Shown here: piece after piece, positions 27,070 to 35,238 of the stretch
Numbering within the stretch: the first letter of the stretch is position 1
Layout of the letters: every line of letters starts with the position of its first letter
Translations under genes and position numbers: made by a program
From: Nocardia sp. BMG111209
Lineage (GTDB): Bacteria > Actinomycetota > Actinomycetes > Mycobacteriales > Mycobacteriaceae
Assembly (NCBI RefSeq): GCF_000381925.1
Contig: NZ_KB907307.1
Coordinates: 1,116,001 to 1,180,000 of the forward strand
Direction: 5' to 3'
Length of the DNA stretch: 64,000 nucleotides
The notes under the pieces: generated by a model
Seen by the model: the letters and a program-made list of their open reading frames with translations, nothing else
The model's database searches: none
What the model was told of the DNA's origin: nothing

Positions 27070-27327
27070 CACGATCTCCACGCCGAATCCCGGCGGAGTG
27101 TCCCGGTGGAAGCGGCGAAAATGGCTCTGGTCGTACACGTGATCGTTGCCGCACCAGAAGCACAGGATGTTCGCCCCCAACTGTGTGACGAGGTAGCCCT
27201 TCTTCTCCTCCGGAGGTCGCTCCCACAACACCTTGAAACCGAGGTGGGTGTAGAAGGTGCGGACCGGGTCGAAGTCGGGGACGTGCAGCTCGACCCATGT
27301 GCCCAAGGGTGCCGGTGCATCTGTCAT
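26887..27327 (-). CDS. VOC (glyoxalase/dioxygenase superfamily) protein
   Basis: This single-domain VOC protein has 146 residues. The N-terminal module reads WVELHVPDFDPVRTFYTHLGF and the end reads FRMIDPSGFYLRFTEP, the typical closing Glu-containing strand. Possible metal ligands are His14 and the Glu of the last strand. The substrate is unknown. A GGGGAGG site precedes the ATG at 27325-27327. Its last 183 bases overlap the convergent GTP cyclohydrolase gene. The VOC reading is the constrained one there, because its canonical C terminus lies in the overlap. Confidence 0.85.
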   Translation of the reverse strand: MTDAPAPLGTWVELHVPDFDPVRTFYTHLGFKVLWERPPEEKKGYLVTQLGANILCFWCGNDHVYDQSHFRRFHRDTPPGFGVEIVLSVDDIDELFGRVHGDERVVQPLERQPWCGVRDFRMIDPSGFYLRFTEPFDIRESRYAVE

Positions 27328-27427
27328 GAGGTTCCTCCCCGGGAATCCCGCCGTGCAGGGAGCAAGCGATCGCGCGGCGGAATGCCGGCACGCATCCGCC
27401 CAGGATGCCTCATCGCCGGCGTCCGAG

Positions 27428-27492
27428 CGGCCCGGATGCGCGCGGTGATCTTCCCGATGTAAGACGCATCACATTCGACGCGCCGAGCCGAT
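27428..27492 (+). repeat. Direct repeat A flanking the STAND operon
   Basis: A 65-bp copy matching 31008-31072 at 60 positions (mismatches at 27432, 27457, 27478, 27481 and 27486), at an exact offset of 3580. It ends 6 bases before the stop of the STAND/HAD gene. An inverted GATGCG/CGCATC pair lies inside it. Confidence 0.85.
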
Positions 27493-27498
27493 CAGGCG

Positions 27499-29670
27499 TC
27501 ACCCGGTGGTCCGATGTCGGGGCTCGCCGCCGGCATCGTGGCGTTCGAGCCACATCCGCACCATGGACAGGTTCGGCACGATCAGTCCCTCCGGCTGCCC
27601 GTTCGCGACGAAGTTCGCAGCCTGTTCCGAGCCGCTGAGAACGGCTATGAAGGTGACTGCGGTTCGGCCGAGCGGGTGCGACCGCGTCGTCATGAGATCG
27701 CGAACGCTGTCGCCGAGGTAGACGATTCCATCGTGAATTCCTCTGCCCGCGAGGTACGCGAGCGGCCGGTCCAGCACCTCCGGGTCCGGCTTGGAAAAAT
27801 ACTCGGCAGGTTGTCCCGCATGCGGCGATGTGGGTCTCGGGCTGCTCTTCTGATCGAATATCTCGTCGAAGAGCGTGCGAATGTTCAATTGATCGAGATC
27901 CTGCTCGATGAGATCTCTGCTACCGGAACTGATGATGATCTGCGGAATGTCCAGGCGATTCAGCCTCGTCACCAACGGAATCGCGCCGACCGTCGGTACC
28001 GGTTTCGTCTCCAGCATGGACAGCTTGTAGATTCGCTGGAATTCTTCCACATCGATACTGTCGTCGGGAAACAGTTCCGAGAACATTTCGTCCAGACGCC
28101 GCCCCCAGACCTTCTTGATCTTGTAGTCGTTGAGCCGGACGCCGAATTTTCTCGCGGTATCCCGCATCACCGGCCATCGAGTGTGTGCGGTGGCCGCTAT
28201 CGTGTCCTCGAAGTCGAAAATGACTGCTCTGCAGTGCCGCAGGACAGTGGACAGCCGGTCCGAGTTGTCCGCGTTCTCCGCTGCCAGATTCTCGAGGATC
28301 GAGCGTGCCTCGGTCGCCTCTGCCACTCCCAGCCGTTCGAAGATGCGCCGGGCCGCCGAGGCATACGACTCGGCCTCCCGGTCGGCACGGTTCAGCACGC
28401 CGATCTTGGCGAGACCGAGGAGGCAACGCCCTTCGGTCATGGGCCGGTCGACCTGGGTGGCCATCGCCCGGCCACGTTCCCAGCAATGCCGTGACCGCTC
28501 CGGATCCCCTGCCTCGTACGCCGCGTTCCCCAGATGACTGAGTGTTACCGCAAGGCCCTGCACTGCGTTCTCGTCTTCGTTCTTCTGCTCGGCTCGCGTC
28601 AGGGCCGCTATGGCGGCTTCGAAGTCGCCCCGTGAATACATGCAGATGCCCAATTCGACCAGCGTGGCGGTTTTTCCGTTCGAGTCGATACTGTCGGGGG
28701 CCACGGCGAGAACTTCCTCGAACAGCGACTGGGCCGTACCGTAATCGCCGAGGGCGAAGGCCAGATGCGCGCGCAGTCGCGTCGTCTCACGGCGGGTGTC
28801 GGCCGCGGCACCCCTGGGCAAGGATCTCTTGCTCCACCGCAGGTACTTGCGCGCCAGCGGAATATCGCCGGTCCTGATGTGCATCCGGCCGATCAGTGCC
28901 AGTTGCCCGGCCAGCTCCGCACGGTCGCCCAGCAGTTTCGCGGCCCGCGCCGCGTTCGTGCAGAGCGTAATTCTGTCGCGCCAGTATCCACGATGCCACA
29001 AGAATTCCGCCAAACCGTTGGAGTACCCGATCGATCGGCGAAGGGCATTACGCGAATTCGCACTCGCGGGGACGGTATGAGCCGAGCGAACGGCGAAATG
29101 AAGAATATTGCGGTACTCGCGCTGCAGTACACGCAGCTTGTCGCTGTGCCCCGGCGGCTCCGGGCCGCCGATCAGATCGAGATAGTACTCGATCAGTGAG
29201 TTCTCCAGTTCGAGAGTCCGGATATCTCCGCGAACCTTGGACAGGATGTATGCACGGACGAGGGGATGAAGACCCAGCCGGGGTGCGCGGGGGCTTTTCG
29301 AGTGCACCAACTCCACCAGAGACGAATCGGCCAGATACGCGATGTCGTCCCGAAACCGGACGTACGCCGGATTCAGTGCCGCGGTCACGGCGCTCGGTGA
29401 GGCGGATGCCGGATGCAGTGCCAGGACGGTCATGATCTCGAGATAGGCCGCGTTCCGGGCACTGAAAACTATTCTCCACGCGTGTTCGAAGATCGGATCG
29501 AAAAACACCTCGAGGTCGGCGCCGGAATGCAGTCGGTCGATCATCTCCGCCAACCCGCCGGCACTGTATCGTAATTGTCCGATGGTGAGGCGGATCGCAA
29601 GCGGATTTCCCCCGGTTGCGTGGGAATAGGCGCGCAGCAGGACATCGCTCTCCGGTACCTGTGCGGTCAT
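27499..29670 (-). CDS. STAND protein C-terminal part: NB-ARC tail, TPR repeats and HAD phosphatase domain
   Basis: A protein of 723 residues. It opens with the end of an NB-ARC module: SHATGGNPLAIRL is the GxP motif and HPLVRAYILS lies in the winged helix. Residues about 220-460 are TPR-like helical repeats (GDIPLARKYL, GDYGTAQSLFEEVLAV, GDFEAAIAALTRAEQ). From about 480 a HAD hydrolase follows: motif I FDFEDT with nucleophile D486 and Glu at the +2 acid position, motif II ISSGS, a Lys in SKPDPEVL, and GDSVRD with D654. The logical reading is sensor repeats plus a phosphatase effector. The start overlaps the stop of the upstream P-loop gene (ATGA). Confidence 0.8.
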   Translation of the reverse strand: MTAQVPESDVLLRAYSHATGGNPLAIRLTIGQLRYSAGGLAEMIDRLHSGADLEVFFDPIFEHAWRIVFSARNAAYLEIMTVLALHPASASPSAVTAALNPAYVRFRDDIAYLADSSLVELVHSKSPRAPRLGLHPLVRAYILSKVRGDIRTLELENSLIEYYLDLIGGPEPPGHSDKLRVLQREYRNILHFAVRSAHTVPASANSRNALRRSIGYSNGLAEFLWHRGYWRDRITLCTNAARAAKLLGDRAELAGQLALIGRMHIRTGDIPLARKYLRWSKRSLPRGAAADTRRETTRLRAHLAFALGDYGTAQSLFEEVLAVAPDSIDSNGKTATLVELGICMYSRGDFEAAIAALTRAEQKNEDENAVQGLAVTLSHLGNAAYEAGDPERSRHCWERGRAMATQVDRPMTEGRCLLGLAKIGVLNRADREAESYASAARRIFERLGVAEATEARSILENLAAENADNSDRLSTVLRHCRAVIFDFEDTIAATAHTRWPVMRDTARKFGVRLNDYKIKKVWGRRLDEMFSELFPDDSIDVEEFQRIYKLSMLETKPVPTVGAIPLVTRLNRLDIPQIIISSGSRDLIEQDLDQLNIRTLFDEIFDQKSSPRPTSPHAGQPAEYFSKPDPEVLDRPLAYLAGRGIHDGIVYLGDSVRDLMTTRSHPLGRTAVTFIAVLSGSEQAANFVANGQPEGLIVPNLSMVRMWLERHDAGGEPRHRTTG

Positions 29671-30386
29671 CTCCAGTCGATCGATCTCCTGGAGATCATG
29701 CTCAGGCGTGCCCGGTTGTTCAGCGAGCCGATTCGCACGTGCCAGGCGTCGTGGCTGTAGACGGTTCGCGACGTGATCATGACCTTGGAGCGCGATCCGA
29801 TTCTGGCCAGGAAATGCCGGAGGTCACTGTTGTAGCGGTCGTCGAAATTGTCGACGACGAGGAGGCATCTCTCGCGATTGAGGTTGCGAGCTACATGTTC
29901 GACCTTTCTCGCGACCGGGAGCAAGGGTGCCCGCGTGTCTTCGAGCACGAACGAGATCGTATTCAGGATCTCGTCCAAGGTCATATGACGTGCGGACTGA
30001 TCGCACCATATGACGGCGTCGAATGCGGGCGCGGCCCGCGTCGTTGCGTGCGCATCACCGCGACGGGACCGGATCGACTCTCCCGTCAGCTGCCATGCAA
30101 TCTTGTTGGCGAGTGCCGACTTACCGATCCCGGCCATGCCGTATATCGAGATGATCGCACCGCGCTTCCGAAGTCCGCGATGGATTCTCGCCTGTTCACG
30201 CCTGCGGTCCACGAAGTCCGCGAACGGGGGCGCGACATTGTGCCGAACGAATTGCTCGGTGGACAGCGAACCACCCTCGGCGGCACCGGAATCCACGCCG
30301 GACGCACTCGCATCGGCGGCGCCGGCGGCCGGATACGGGAAGTAGTTGTGTGTGGTGATGTCACGGCCTGCCCGCACATGCGACAT
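29667..30386 (-). CDS. STAND protein N-terminal part: NB-ARC P-loop ATPase
   Basis: A protein of 239 residues. It opens with VRAGRDI, a motif frequent in actinobacterial STAND proteins, then a low-complexity stretch. Walker A is GMAGIGKS (83-90), Walker B is LLVVDNFDD (175-183), and the sensor 1 region is KVMITSRT (202-208). It stops just after sensor 1. The GxP and winged-helix parts that complete the ATPase are in the next gene, one frame away, with a 4-base overlap. This is either a frameshifted single gene or a natural two-chain STAND. The reading before the stop (RRSIDWR) is basic, while the other frame reads QEIDRLE. Confidence 0.78.
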   Translation of the reverse strand: MSHVRAGRDITTHNYFPYPAAGAADASASGVDSGAAEGGSLSTEQFVRHNVAPPFADFVDRRREQARIHRGLRKRGAIISIYGMAGIGKSALANKIAWQLTGESIRSRRGDAHATTRAAPAFDAVIWCDQSARHMTLDEILNTISFVLEDTRAPLLPVARKVEHVARNLNRERCLLVVDNFDDRYNSDLRHFLARIGSRSKVMITSRTVYSHDAWHVRIGSLNNRARLSMISRRSIDWR

Positions 30387-30418
30387 CGAGGTGGTGGTCG
30401 GCGCGGTATCGGATACGG

Positions 30419-30880
30419 CTACCGCGCCTCGGGAGGGTGTGGCGGCTCCGGCGCGCCCGCACGGACTTTCCCGATATCAATATCGCCGGTGATCTGTGCG
30501 TCCCTGACTCGTACGCCGGTCCCGTCCGAGTCGACGCCACCCACCCGCAACATTCCCGCCGCGATCCGAGCGAGGTCGACCCCGAATGTCGCCCCCGCGC
30601 TCGGCTCCGCATCGATCACCGCGGCAGCGAGTCGCGCCACGATTTCCCCCAGTTCGATATCGTCGCCGGCGCCCGCCGCCGCCAACTGTTCGGCGAGCGC
30701 GTCGCGCCTGGTCACCGAATCCGGATCTGCTTCGATCGCAACGAGATCGACTCTCTCGTACCGGCTGGACATCGTGTGTGCCAGCCGGGTATAGGCATCC
30801 TGGACAGCTTCTGCCGCTGCATCTTTCAGTCCAGCGGTAGCGCCCGCCGCAATCGTCGCGGCGATGAGGGTCGGGTCCAT
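30419..30880 (-). CDS. Small partner protein of the STAND operon
   Basis: A protein of 153 residues with no named family. The N terminus is a small-residue helix (IAATIAAGATAGLKDAAAEAV) followed by DAYTRLAHTMSSRY. The middle has ALAEQLAAAGAGDD, and the end has a beta-type stretch with alternating Val/Ile (GVRVRDAQITGDIDIG). I recall proteins of this layout beside STAND NTPases in actinobacteria, where they may act as adaptors or triggers. A GAGGA site precedes the ATG at 30878-30880. It is the first gene of the three-gene operon and lies 32 bp ahead of the P-loop gene. Confidence 0.7.
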   Translation of the reverse strand: MDPTLIAATIAAGATAGLKDAAAEAVQDAYTRLAHTMSSRYERVDLVAIEADPDSVTRRDALAEQLAAAGAGDDIELGEIVARLAAAVIDAEPSAGATFGVDLARIAAGMLRVGGVDSDGTGVRVRDAQITGDIDIGKVRAGAPEPPHPPEAR

Positions 30881-31007
30881 CGCGAAGTCCTCCCACCCGT
30901 GGTACCCCGTCGTCAACACTGGTGCAGCCGAACCGGCCTGTCAACGCCGTCCATCGCACAGGAACGCGCCGACGTGCGTACACGGTCCGGGCCTCGCCCG
31001 AATATGT

Positions 31008-31072
31008 CGGCACGGATGCGCGCGGTGATCTTCCCGGTGTAAGACGCATCACATTCGGCGTGCCGCGCCGAT
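31008..31072 (+). repeat. Direct repeat B flanking the STAND operon
   Basis: The second 65-bp copy, 92 percent identical to 27428-27492. It lies directly upstream of, and includes the likely -35 region of, the acyl-CoA ligase promoter. The TAGGAT -10 element starts at its last base. The -10 is not kept at copy A, which suggests copy B holds the original site. Confidence 0.85.
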
Positions 31073-31077
31073 AGGAT
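31072..31077 (+). promoter_or_regulatory. Predicted -10 element of the acyl-CoA ligase gene
   Basis: TAGGAT at the edge of repeat B, about 110 bases ahead of the ligase ATG. It is the best -10 match in the gap. Confidence 0.4.
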
Positions 31078-31186
31078 GGGTGGGCCGCGTCACTGGGTGG
31101 CGCGACGCCGGCGGTGGGCCGATGCTCGCCGGTGGCGCAGCGTTCCCGAGGCGATACGGCACCGCACGGATCGGGAACAAGGACGT

Positions 31187-33013
31187 ATGAGCACAGAGAT
31201 CGGCTTCACCCATCAATCCGGCGTCACGGTGGACACCGTGCCGGCGGCGTTCCAGCAGACCGCGACGCTGCGGCCGCATCAGGTGGCGCTGCGGACCGTC
31301 GGCGGAAATCAGCAGATCACCTGGCGGGAATACGCGCAGCGGGTCGCGGCGATCGCGGCGGGACTGGCGAAACTCGGTGTGCGGCACGGGGACACCGTGG
31401 GCCTGATGCTGACCAACCGGCCCGAGTTCAACCTCGTCGACACCGCCGTCCTGCATCTGGGCGGCACCCCGTTCTCGGTGTACAACACCAGTTCCCCGGA
31501 ACAGATCGCGCACGTGTTCACCAACGCCGGCAACCGGGTCGTGATCACCGAACAGGTGTTCCTGCCCGCGATCCAGGGTGCGGGGGTGTCGCTGGACCAT
31601 GTCGTGGTCGTGGACGGTCCCACCGCCGTGGGCGTGCTGTCGCTGCACGACATCGAGGACGATCCCGCCGCCGACTTCGACTTCGCCGCCGCCTGGCAGG
31701 CGGTGCGGCCACAGGATCTGGCCACCCTCATCTACACCTCCGGCACCACCGGGCCGTCGAAGGGCGTGGAACTCACCCACGCCAACATCGTCGCCCAGAT
31801 CTCCGCGCAGCAGCACGACATCATGCGGGCCGGATTCGACGACCGCGGCGTGTCCTATCTGCCGGCCGCGCACGTCGCCGACCGGATCTCGGGGCACTGC
31901 ACCAACCTGTTCACCGGCATGACCATCACCTGCGTCGCCGATGCCCGCGAGATCGCCGCCGCCCTGCCCGACGCGCGGCCCACCACCTTCTTCGGGGTGC
32001 CGCGGGTGTGGCAGAAGGTCAAGGCGGGCATTGAGACCCGCCTCGCCGAGGCCGGCGCCGTGCAGCATGCACTGGCGCAGTGGGCGATCGGGGTCGGCGT
32101 CACCGCCGCACGCCTCGGCGTCGCCGGGGGACGGCCCGGCCCGCTGCTGACCGTGCAGCACCGGCTCGCCGACACCCTGGTTCTCGCGAAACTGCGTGCG
32201 GCACTGGGCCTCGACGAACTGCGGTTGGCCGCCTCCGGCGCCGCCGCGATCCCGCCGGAAACCCTGGAATTCCTGCTCGGCCTCGGCTTCACCGTCACCG
32301 AGGTGTGGGGCATGTCCGAGACCAGCGGCGTCGGCACCTTCACCGACCTGCGCACACCGCGCCCCGGTTCGGTCGGCCGCGCGCTCGGCGACCTGGAACT
32401 GCGCCTCGGCGGCGACGGGGAATTGCTGGTCCGCGGCTCGGTGGTCACCCACGGCTACCGCGGCACGCCCGAGAAGACCGCCGAGGCCCTCGACGCCGAC
32501 GGCTGGCTGCACACCGGCGACGTCGCCACCATCGACGCCGACGGCTGGGTCACCATCGTCGACCGCAAGAAGGAACTGCTGATCACCGAGGCGGGTAAGA
32601 ACATCTCCCCCGCCAACGTCGAGAACGCCGTGAAGGCCGCGTCCTCGCTGGCCGGGCAGGTGGTCGCCCTCGGCGACGGCCGCGCCTACCTCACCGCACT
32701 GATCGTGCTCGACGCCGACCTGGCGGCGCTGCGCGCCAAATCCCTTGGCATGCCCGGCGCCGACGCGGCGATCCTCGCCGAACACCCGGAGATCATCGAG
32801 GAGATCCGCGCCGCGGTCCGCTCCGGCAACACCCGCCTCGCGCGCGTCGAGCAGATCAAACGCTTCACCATCGTGCCGCAGGCCTGGGAACCCGGCGGCA
32901 CCGAACTGACCCCCACCCTGAAACTCAAACGCGCCCCGATCGCGGCGGCCTACGCCGCCGAGATCGAAGCGCTCTACACCGATCCGCAACCGGTGGACGT
33001 ACATTCGGTCTGA
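31187..33013 (+). CDS. Long-chain fatty-acid CoA ligase (FadD15-like)
   Basis: This adenylating enzyme has 608 residues. It activates fatty acids to acyl-CoA through an acyl-AMP. The AMP-binding motif is LIYTSGTTGPSKGVELTH, the A5 motif VWGMSETSGVGT, the hinge HTGDVATIDADGWVTIVDRKKE, and the catalytic Lys lies near the end (TPTLKLKR). The insert-containing length fits long-chain FadD enzymes. The ATG at 31187 follows a GGAACAAGGA site. The gene is transcribed away from the STAND cassette and ends at a hairpin. Confidence 0.93.
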   Translation: MSTEIGFTHQSGVTVDTVPAAFQQTATLRPHQVALRTVGGNQQITWREYAQRVAAIAAGLAKLGVRHGDTVGLMLTNRPEFNLVDTAVLHLGGTPFSVYNTSSPEQIAHVFTNAGNRVVITEQVFLPAIQGAGVSLDHVVVVDGPTAVGVLSLHDIEDDPAADFDFAAAWQAVRPQDLATLIYTSGTTGPSKGVELTHANIVAQISAQQHDIMRAGFDDRGVSYLPAAHVADRISGHCTNLFTGMTITCVADAREIAAALPDARPTTFFGVPRVWQKVKAGIETRLAEAGAVQHALAQWAIGVGVTAARLGVAGGRPGPLLTVQHRLADTLVLAKLRAALGLDELRLAASGAAAIPPETLEFLLGLGFTVTEVWGMSETSGVGTFTDLRTPRPGSVGRALGDLELRLGGDGELLVRGSVVTHGYRGTPEKTAEALDADGWLHTGDVATIDADGWVTIVDRKKELLITEAGKNISPANVENAVKAASSLAGQVVALGDGRAYLTALIVLDADLAALRAKSLGMPGADAAILAEHPEIIEEIRAAVRSGNTRLARVEQIKRFTIVPQAWEPGGTELTPTLKLKRAPIAAAYAAEIEALYTDPQPVDVHSV

Positions 33014-33047
33014 TCACACCGCAAAAGCCTGCGGCACAGCCGGATCC

Positions 33048-33068
33048 GGCACGGCGCACGGCCGTGCC
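33048..33068. terminator. Hairpin between ligase and YbhB-type genes
   Basis: GGCACGG and CCGTGCC form a perfect 7-bp stem with a 7-base loop between two convergent genes, so it probably serves both. Confidence 0.5.
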
Positions 33069-33081
33069 GGGCCCGCCGGTG

Positions 33082-33624
33082 TTACTCGGTCACCTCGAAC
33101 GTCGCCACGAACTGCGCCCGCGCGAGGGTGTGGAAGAACAGGTTGAAACCCAGTACCGCCGCACTGGTGTCGGCGCCGAGCTCCAGCGTGTCGACGTCGA
33201 CGGCGTGCACGGTGACGAAATACCGGTGATAACCGTGCCCGGCCGGCGGCGCCGCGCCGACGAAGCCCGGGAAACCGGCATCGTTGCGCAGGGTCACCGC
33301 ACCGGCGGGCAGCGTGCCGCCGGCACTGCCCGCACCGGAATCCAGCACGGTCGTGGCCACGGGGATGTCCAGCACCGCCCAGTGCCAGAAACCCGACGCG
33401 GTCGGCGCGTCCGGATCGTACACGGTGACCACGAAACTCTTGGTCTCCGAAGGGAATCCGGACCACGACAGCTGCGGCGACACATCCTGTCCGCCGGGCA
33501 CGCCGAAGGCCTTGCTGGCCTGCGCGATCGCGAACGGCGCCCCGTCGGCGACGTCGGTGGAGGTGACGGTGAACGTCGGCACCTGCGGCAGGGCCGCGTA
33601 CGGGTTGTAGGAGTAGTCGGGCAC
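33082..33624 (-). CDS. YbhB/YbcL (PEBP) family protein
   Basis: This phosphatidylethanolamine-binding-protein-fold protein has 180 residues. The family pattern is clear: [12 protein letters not shown], then [18 protein letters not shown], then [13 protein letters not shown]. The conserved ligand-pocket residues DPDAP, HW and the HRYFVTVHA strand are present. There is no signal peptide, so it is cytosolic. The role of bacterial members is unclear. The GTG at 33622-33624 was chosen with an AAAGGA site about 10 bases upstream. The M20 peptidase gene lies upstream on the same strand, 22 bp away. Confidence 0.9.
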   Translation of the reverse strand: MPDYSYNPYAALPQVPTFTVTSTDVADGAPFAIAQASKAFGVPGGQDVSPQLSWSGFPSETKSFVVTVYDPDAPTASGFWHWAVLDIPVATTVLDSGAGSAGGTLPAGAVTLRNDAGFPGFVGAAPPAGHGYHRYFVTVHAVDVDTLELGADTSAAVLGFNLFFHTLARAQFVATFEVTE

Positions 33625-33646
33625 GGAGGACCGTCCTTTCGTGGAA

Positions 33647-35008
33647 TCAGCTGTGCAGTAGGAAATGTTCGAGCACCCGGGTACCGAATTCCAAGGCCGG
33701 CACCGGCACTCGTTCGTCGACACCGTGGAACAGCGCGGAGAAGTCCAGATCCGGCGGCAACTGCAACGGCGCGAAACCGAAGCAGCGGATCCCCAAGCGC
33801 GCGAACGCCTTCGCGTCGGTACCACCGGACAGCATGTAGGGCACGGTACGGCCGGCCGGATCGTGGGCGAGGATCGCGTCGTTCATCGCGTCCACCAGAT
33901 GCCCGTCGAACGTGGTCTCGTACGAATCGAGTTTCGTGATCCACTCGCGCTCCACATCGGGCCCGATCAGCTCGTCCACCTCCCGTTCGAACGCCGCCTG
34001 CCGGCCGGGTACCACCCGGCAGTCCACCACCGCCTCCGCGGTCTGCGGGATCACGTTGGCCTTGTATCCGGCCTGCAGCATCGTCGGATTCGCGGTGTCG
34101 CGCAACGTCGCACCGATGATGCGCGAGATCGTGCCCAGCTTCGCCAGCTGTCCCTCGATGTCCGGGCTCGCGGGATCGAACGCCAGCCCGGTCTCCTCGC
34201 TCACCGCGGCGAGGAATTCGGCCACCGAATCCGACAGCACCAGCGGGAAGGTGTGCGTGCCCAGCCGCGCCACCGCCTGCGCCAGCAGCGTCACCGCGTT
34301 GTCGTCGTGCAGGAACGAGCCGTGCCCGGCACGGGCCTTGGCGCGCAACCGCATCCAGCCCAGACCCTTCTCCGCGGTCTCCACCAGATACAGCCGCCGC
34401 TCGCTACCGTCGGGCCGCGGCACCGTCAGCGAGAAACCACCGACCTCGCCGACGGCCTCGGTGATCCCCTCGAACAGATCCGGCCGGTTGTCGGCCAGCC
34501 ACTGCGAACCCCAGCGGCCGCCGTTCTCCTCGTCGGCGAGGAACGCGAACACCAGATCCCGCGGCGGGACCGTGCCCTCGATCTTGAACTGGCGGGCCAC
34601 CGCCAGCATCATCCCGACCATATCCTTCATATCGATCGCGCCGCGGCCCCACACGTACCCGTCGCGCACCGCCCCGGAGAACGGGTGCACGCTCCAGTCG
34701 GCGGCCTCGGCGGGCACCACGTCCAGATGCCCGTGGATCATCAGCGCGCCCCGGGCGGAGTCCGCGCCGGGCAGCCGCGCGAACACGTTCCCGCGGCCGG
34801 GCGCGCCGGATTCCACGTACTCGGTGGTGTAACCGGCCTCGTGCAACTGCTGCGCCACCCACTGCGCGCACTCCCGCTCGCCCTTGGTGGTGGACAGCTC
34901 ACCGGTGTTGGAGGTGTCGAACCGGATCAGCGTGCTGACCAGCTCCACCACCTCCGACACGGCACGCGACGGGGACGGGGATCGGAGTTCTTCGCCGGAG
35001 ACGGACAC
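33647..35008 (-). CDS. M20-family metallopeptidase / amidohydrolase
   Basis: This cytosolic zinc hydrolase has 453 residues. Zinc-site motifs are [11 protein letters not shown] (His and the catalytic Asp), [12 protein letters not shown] (bridging Asp) and [11 protein letters not shown] (catalytic Glu pair). The dimerisation domain covers roughly residues 195-330. The C-terminal ligand is in [13 protein letters not shown]20 enzymes cleave dipeptides or N-acylated amino acids; the substrate is not evident. It is divergent from the MFS gene and probably co-transcribed with the YbhB gene downstream. Confidence 0.92.
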   Translation of the reverse strand: MSVSGEELRSPSPSRAVSEVVELVSTLIRFDTSNTGELSTTKGERECAQWVAQQLHEAGYTTEYVESGAPGRGNVFARLPGADSARGALMIHGHLDVVPAEAADWSVHPFSGAVRDGYVWGRGAIDMKDMVGMMLAVARQFKIEGTVPPRDLVFAFLADEENGGRWGSQWLADNRPDLFEGITEAVGEVGGFSLTVPRPDGSERRLYLVETAEKGLGWMRLRAKARAGHGSFLHDDNAVTLLAQAVARLGTHTFPLVLSDSVAEFLAAVSEETGLAFDPASPDIEGQLAKLGTISRIIGATLRDTANPTMLQAGYKANVIPQTAEAVVDCRVVPGRQAAFEREVDELIGPDVEREWITKLDSYETTFDGHLVDAMNDAILAHDPAGRTVPYMLSGGTDAKAFARLGIRCFGFAPLQLPPDLDFSALFHGVDERVPVPALEFGTRVLEHFLLHS

Positions 35009-35111
35009 GTCCTAGTTCCTACCATCCGGTCGGCCCGGCGCCAGGGTTGGCCGCAGCGTGGTTGGAAGGCCGCTATGCCGGGGACGTGTGGCGCCATACC
35101 GGATTGTCATA

Positions 35112-35123
35112 GACCGAACGGTC
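35112..35123. promoter_or_regulatory. TetR-like operator between M20 and MFS genes
   Basis: GACCG and CGGTC around AA form a perfect inverted repeat of the type bound by TetR/AcrR repressors. It lies in the 230-bp divergent gap, 115 bases ahead of the MFS start. No TetR gene is adjacent. Confidence 0.4.
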
Positions 35124-35238
35124 AAGATCGGGTGTCACATTTGAGGAGAATGCCGTTACCATCCAGCGAGAATGAGATCTTGATCACCGCGTGTGACCGG
35201 GCTCGTTCCATGTTGTCCTCGAACCGGGAGCACTACCA

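Larger units (their letters stand above)
27428..31072. mobile_element. Candidate integrated cassette: STAND NTPase operon between direct repeats
   Basis: The three STAND-operon genes occupy almost the whole space between the 65-bp repeats. No recombinase or transposase is encoded inside, so the element would be a passenger moved by factors in trans, or the product of a duplication or homologous insertion. Removing one repeat plus the cargo would restore a plain intergenic region between the VOC gene and the acyl-CoA ligase gene. Confidence 0.5.

Noticed and set aside
31008..31072. The flanking repeat as a tRNA-type attachment site.
   Set aside because: The 65 bp do not fold as a tRNA fragment and no integrase gene is present, so a classic tRNA-integrated island is not supported.
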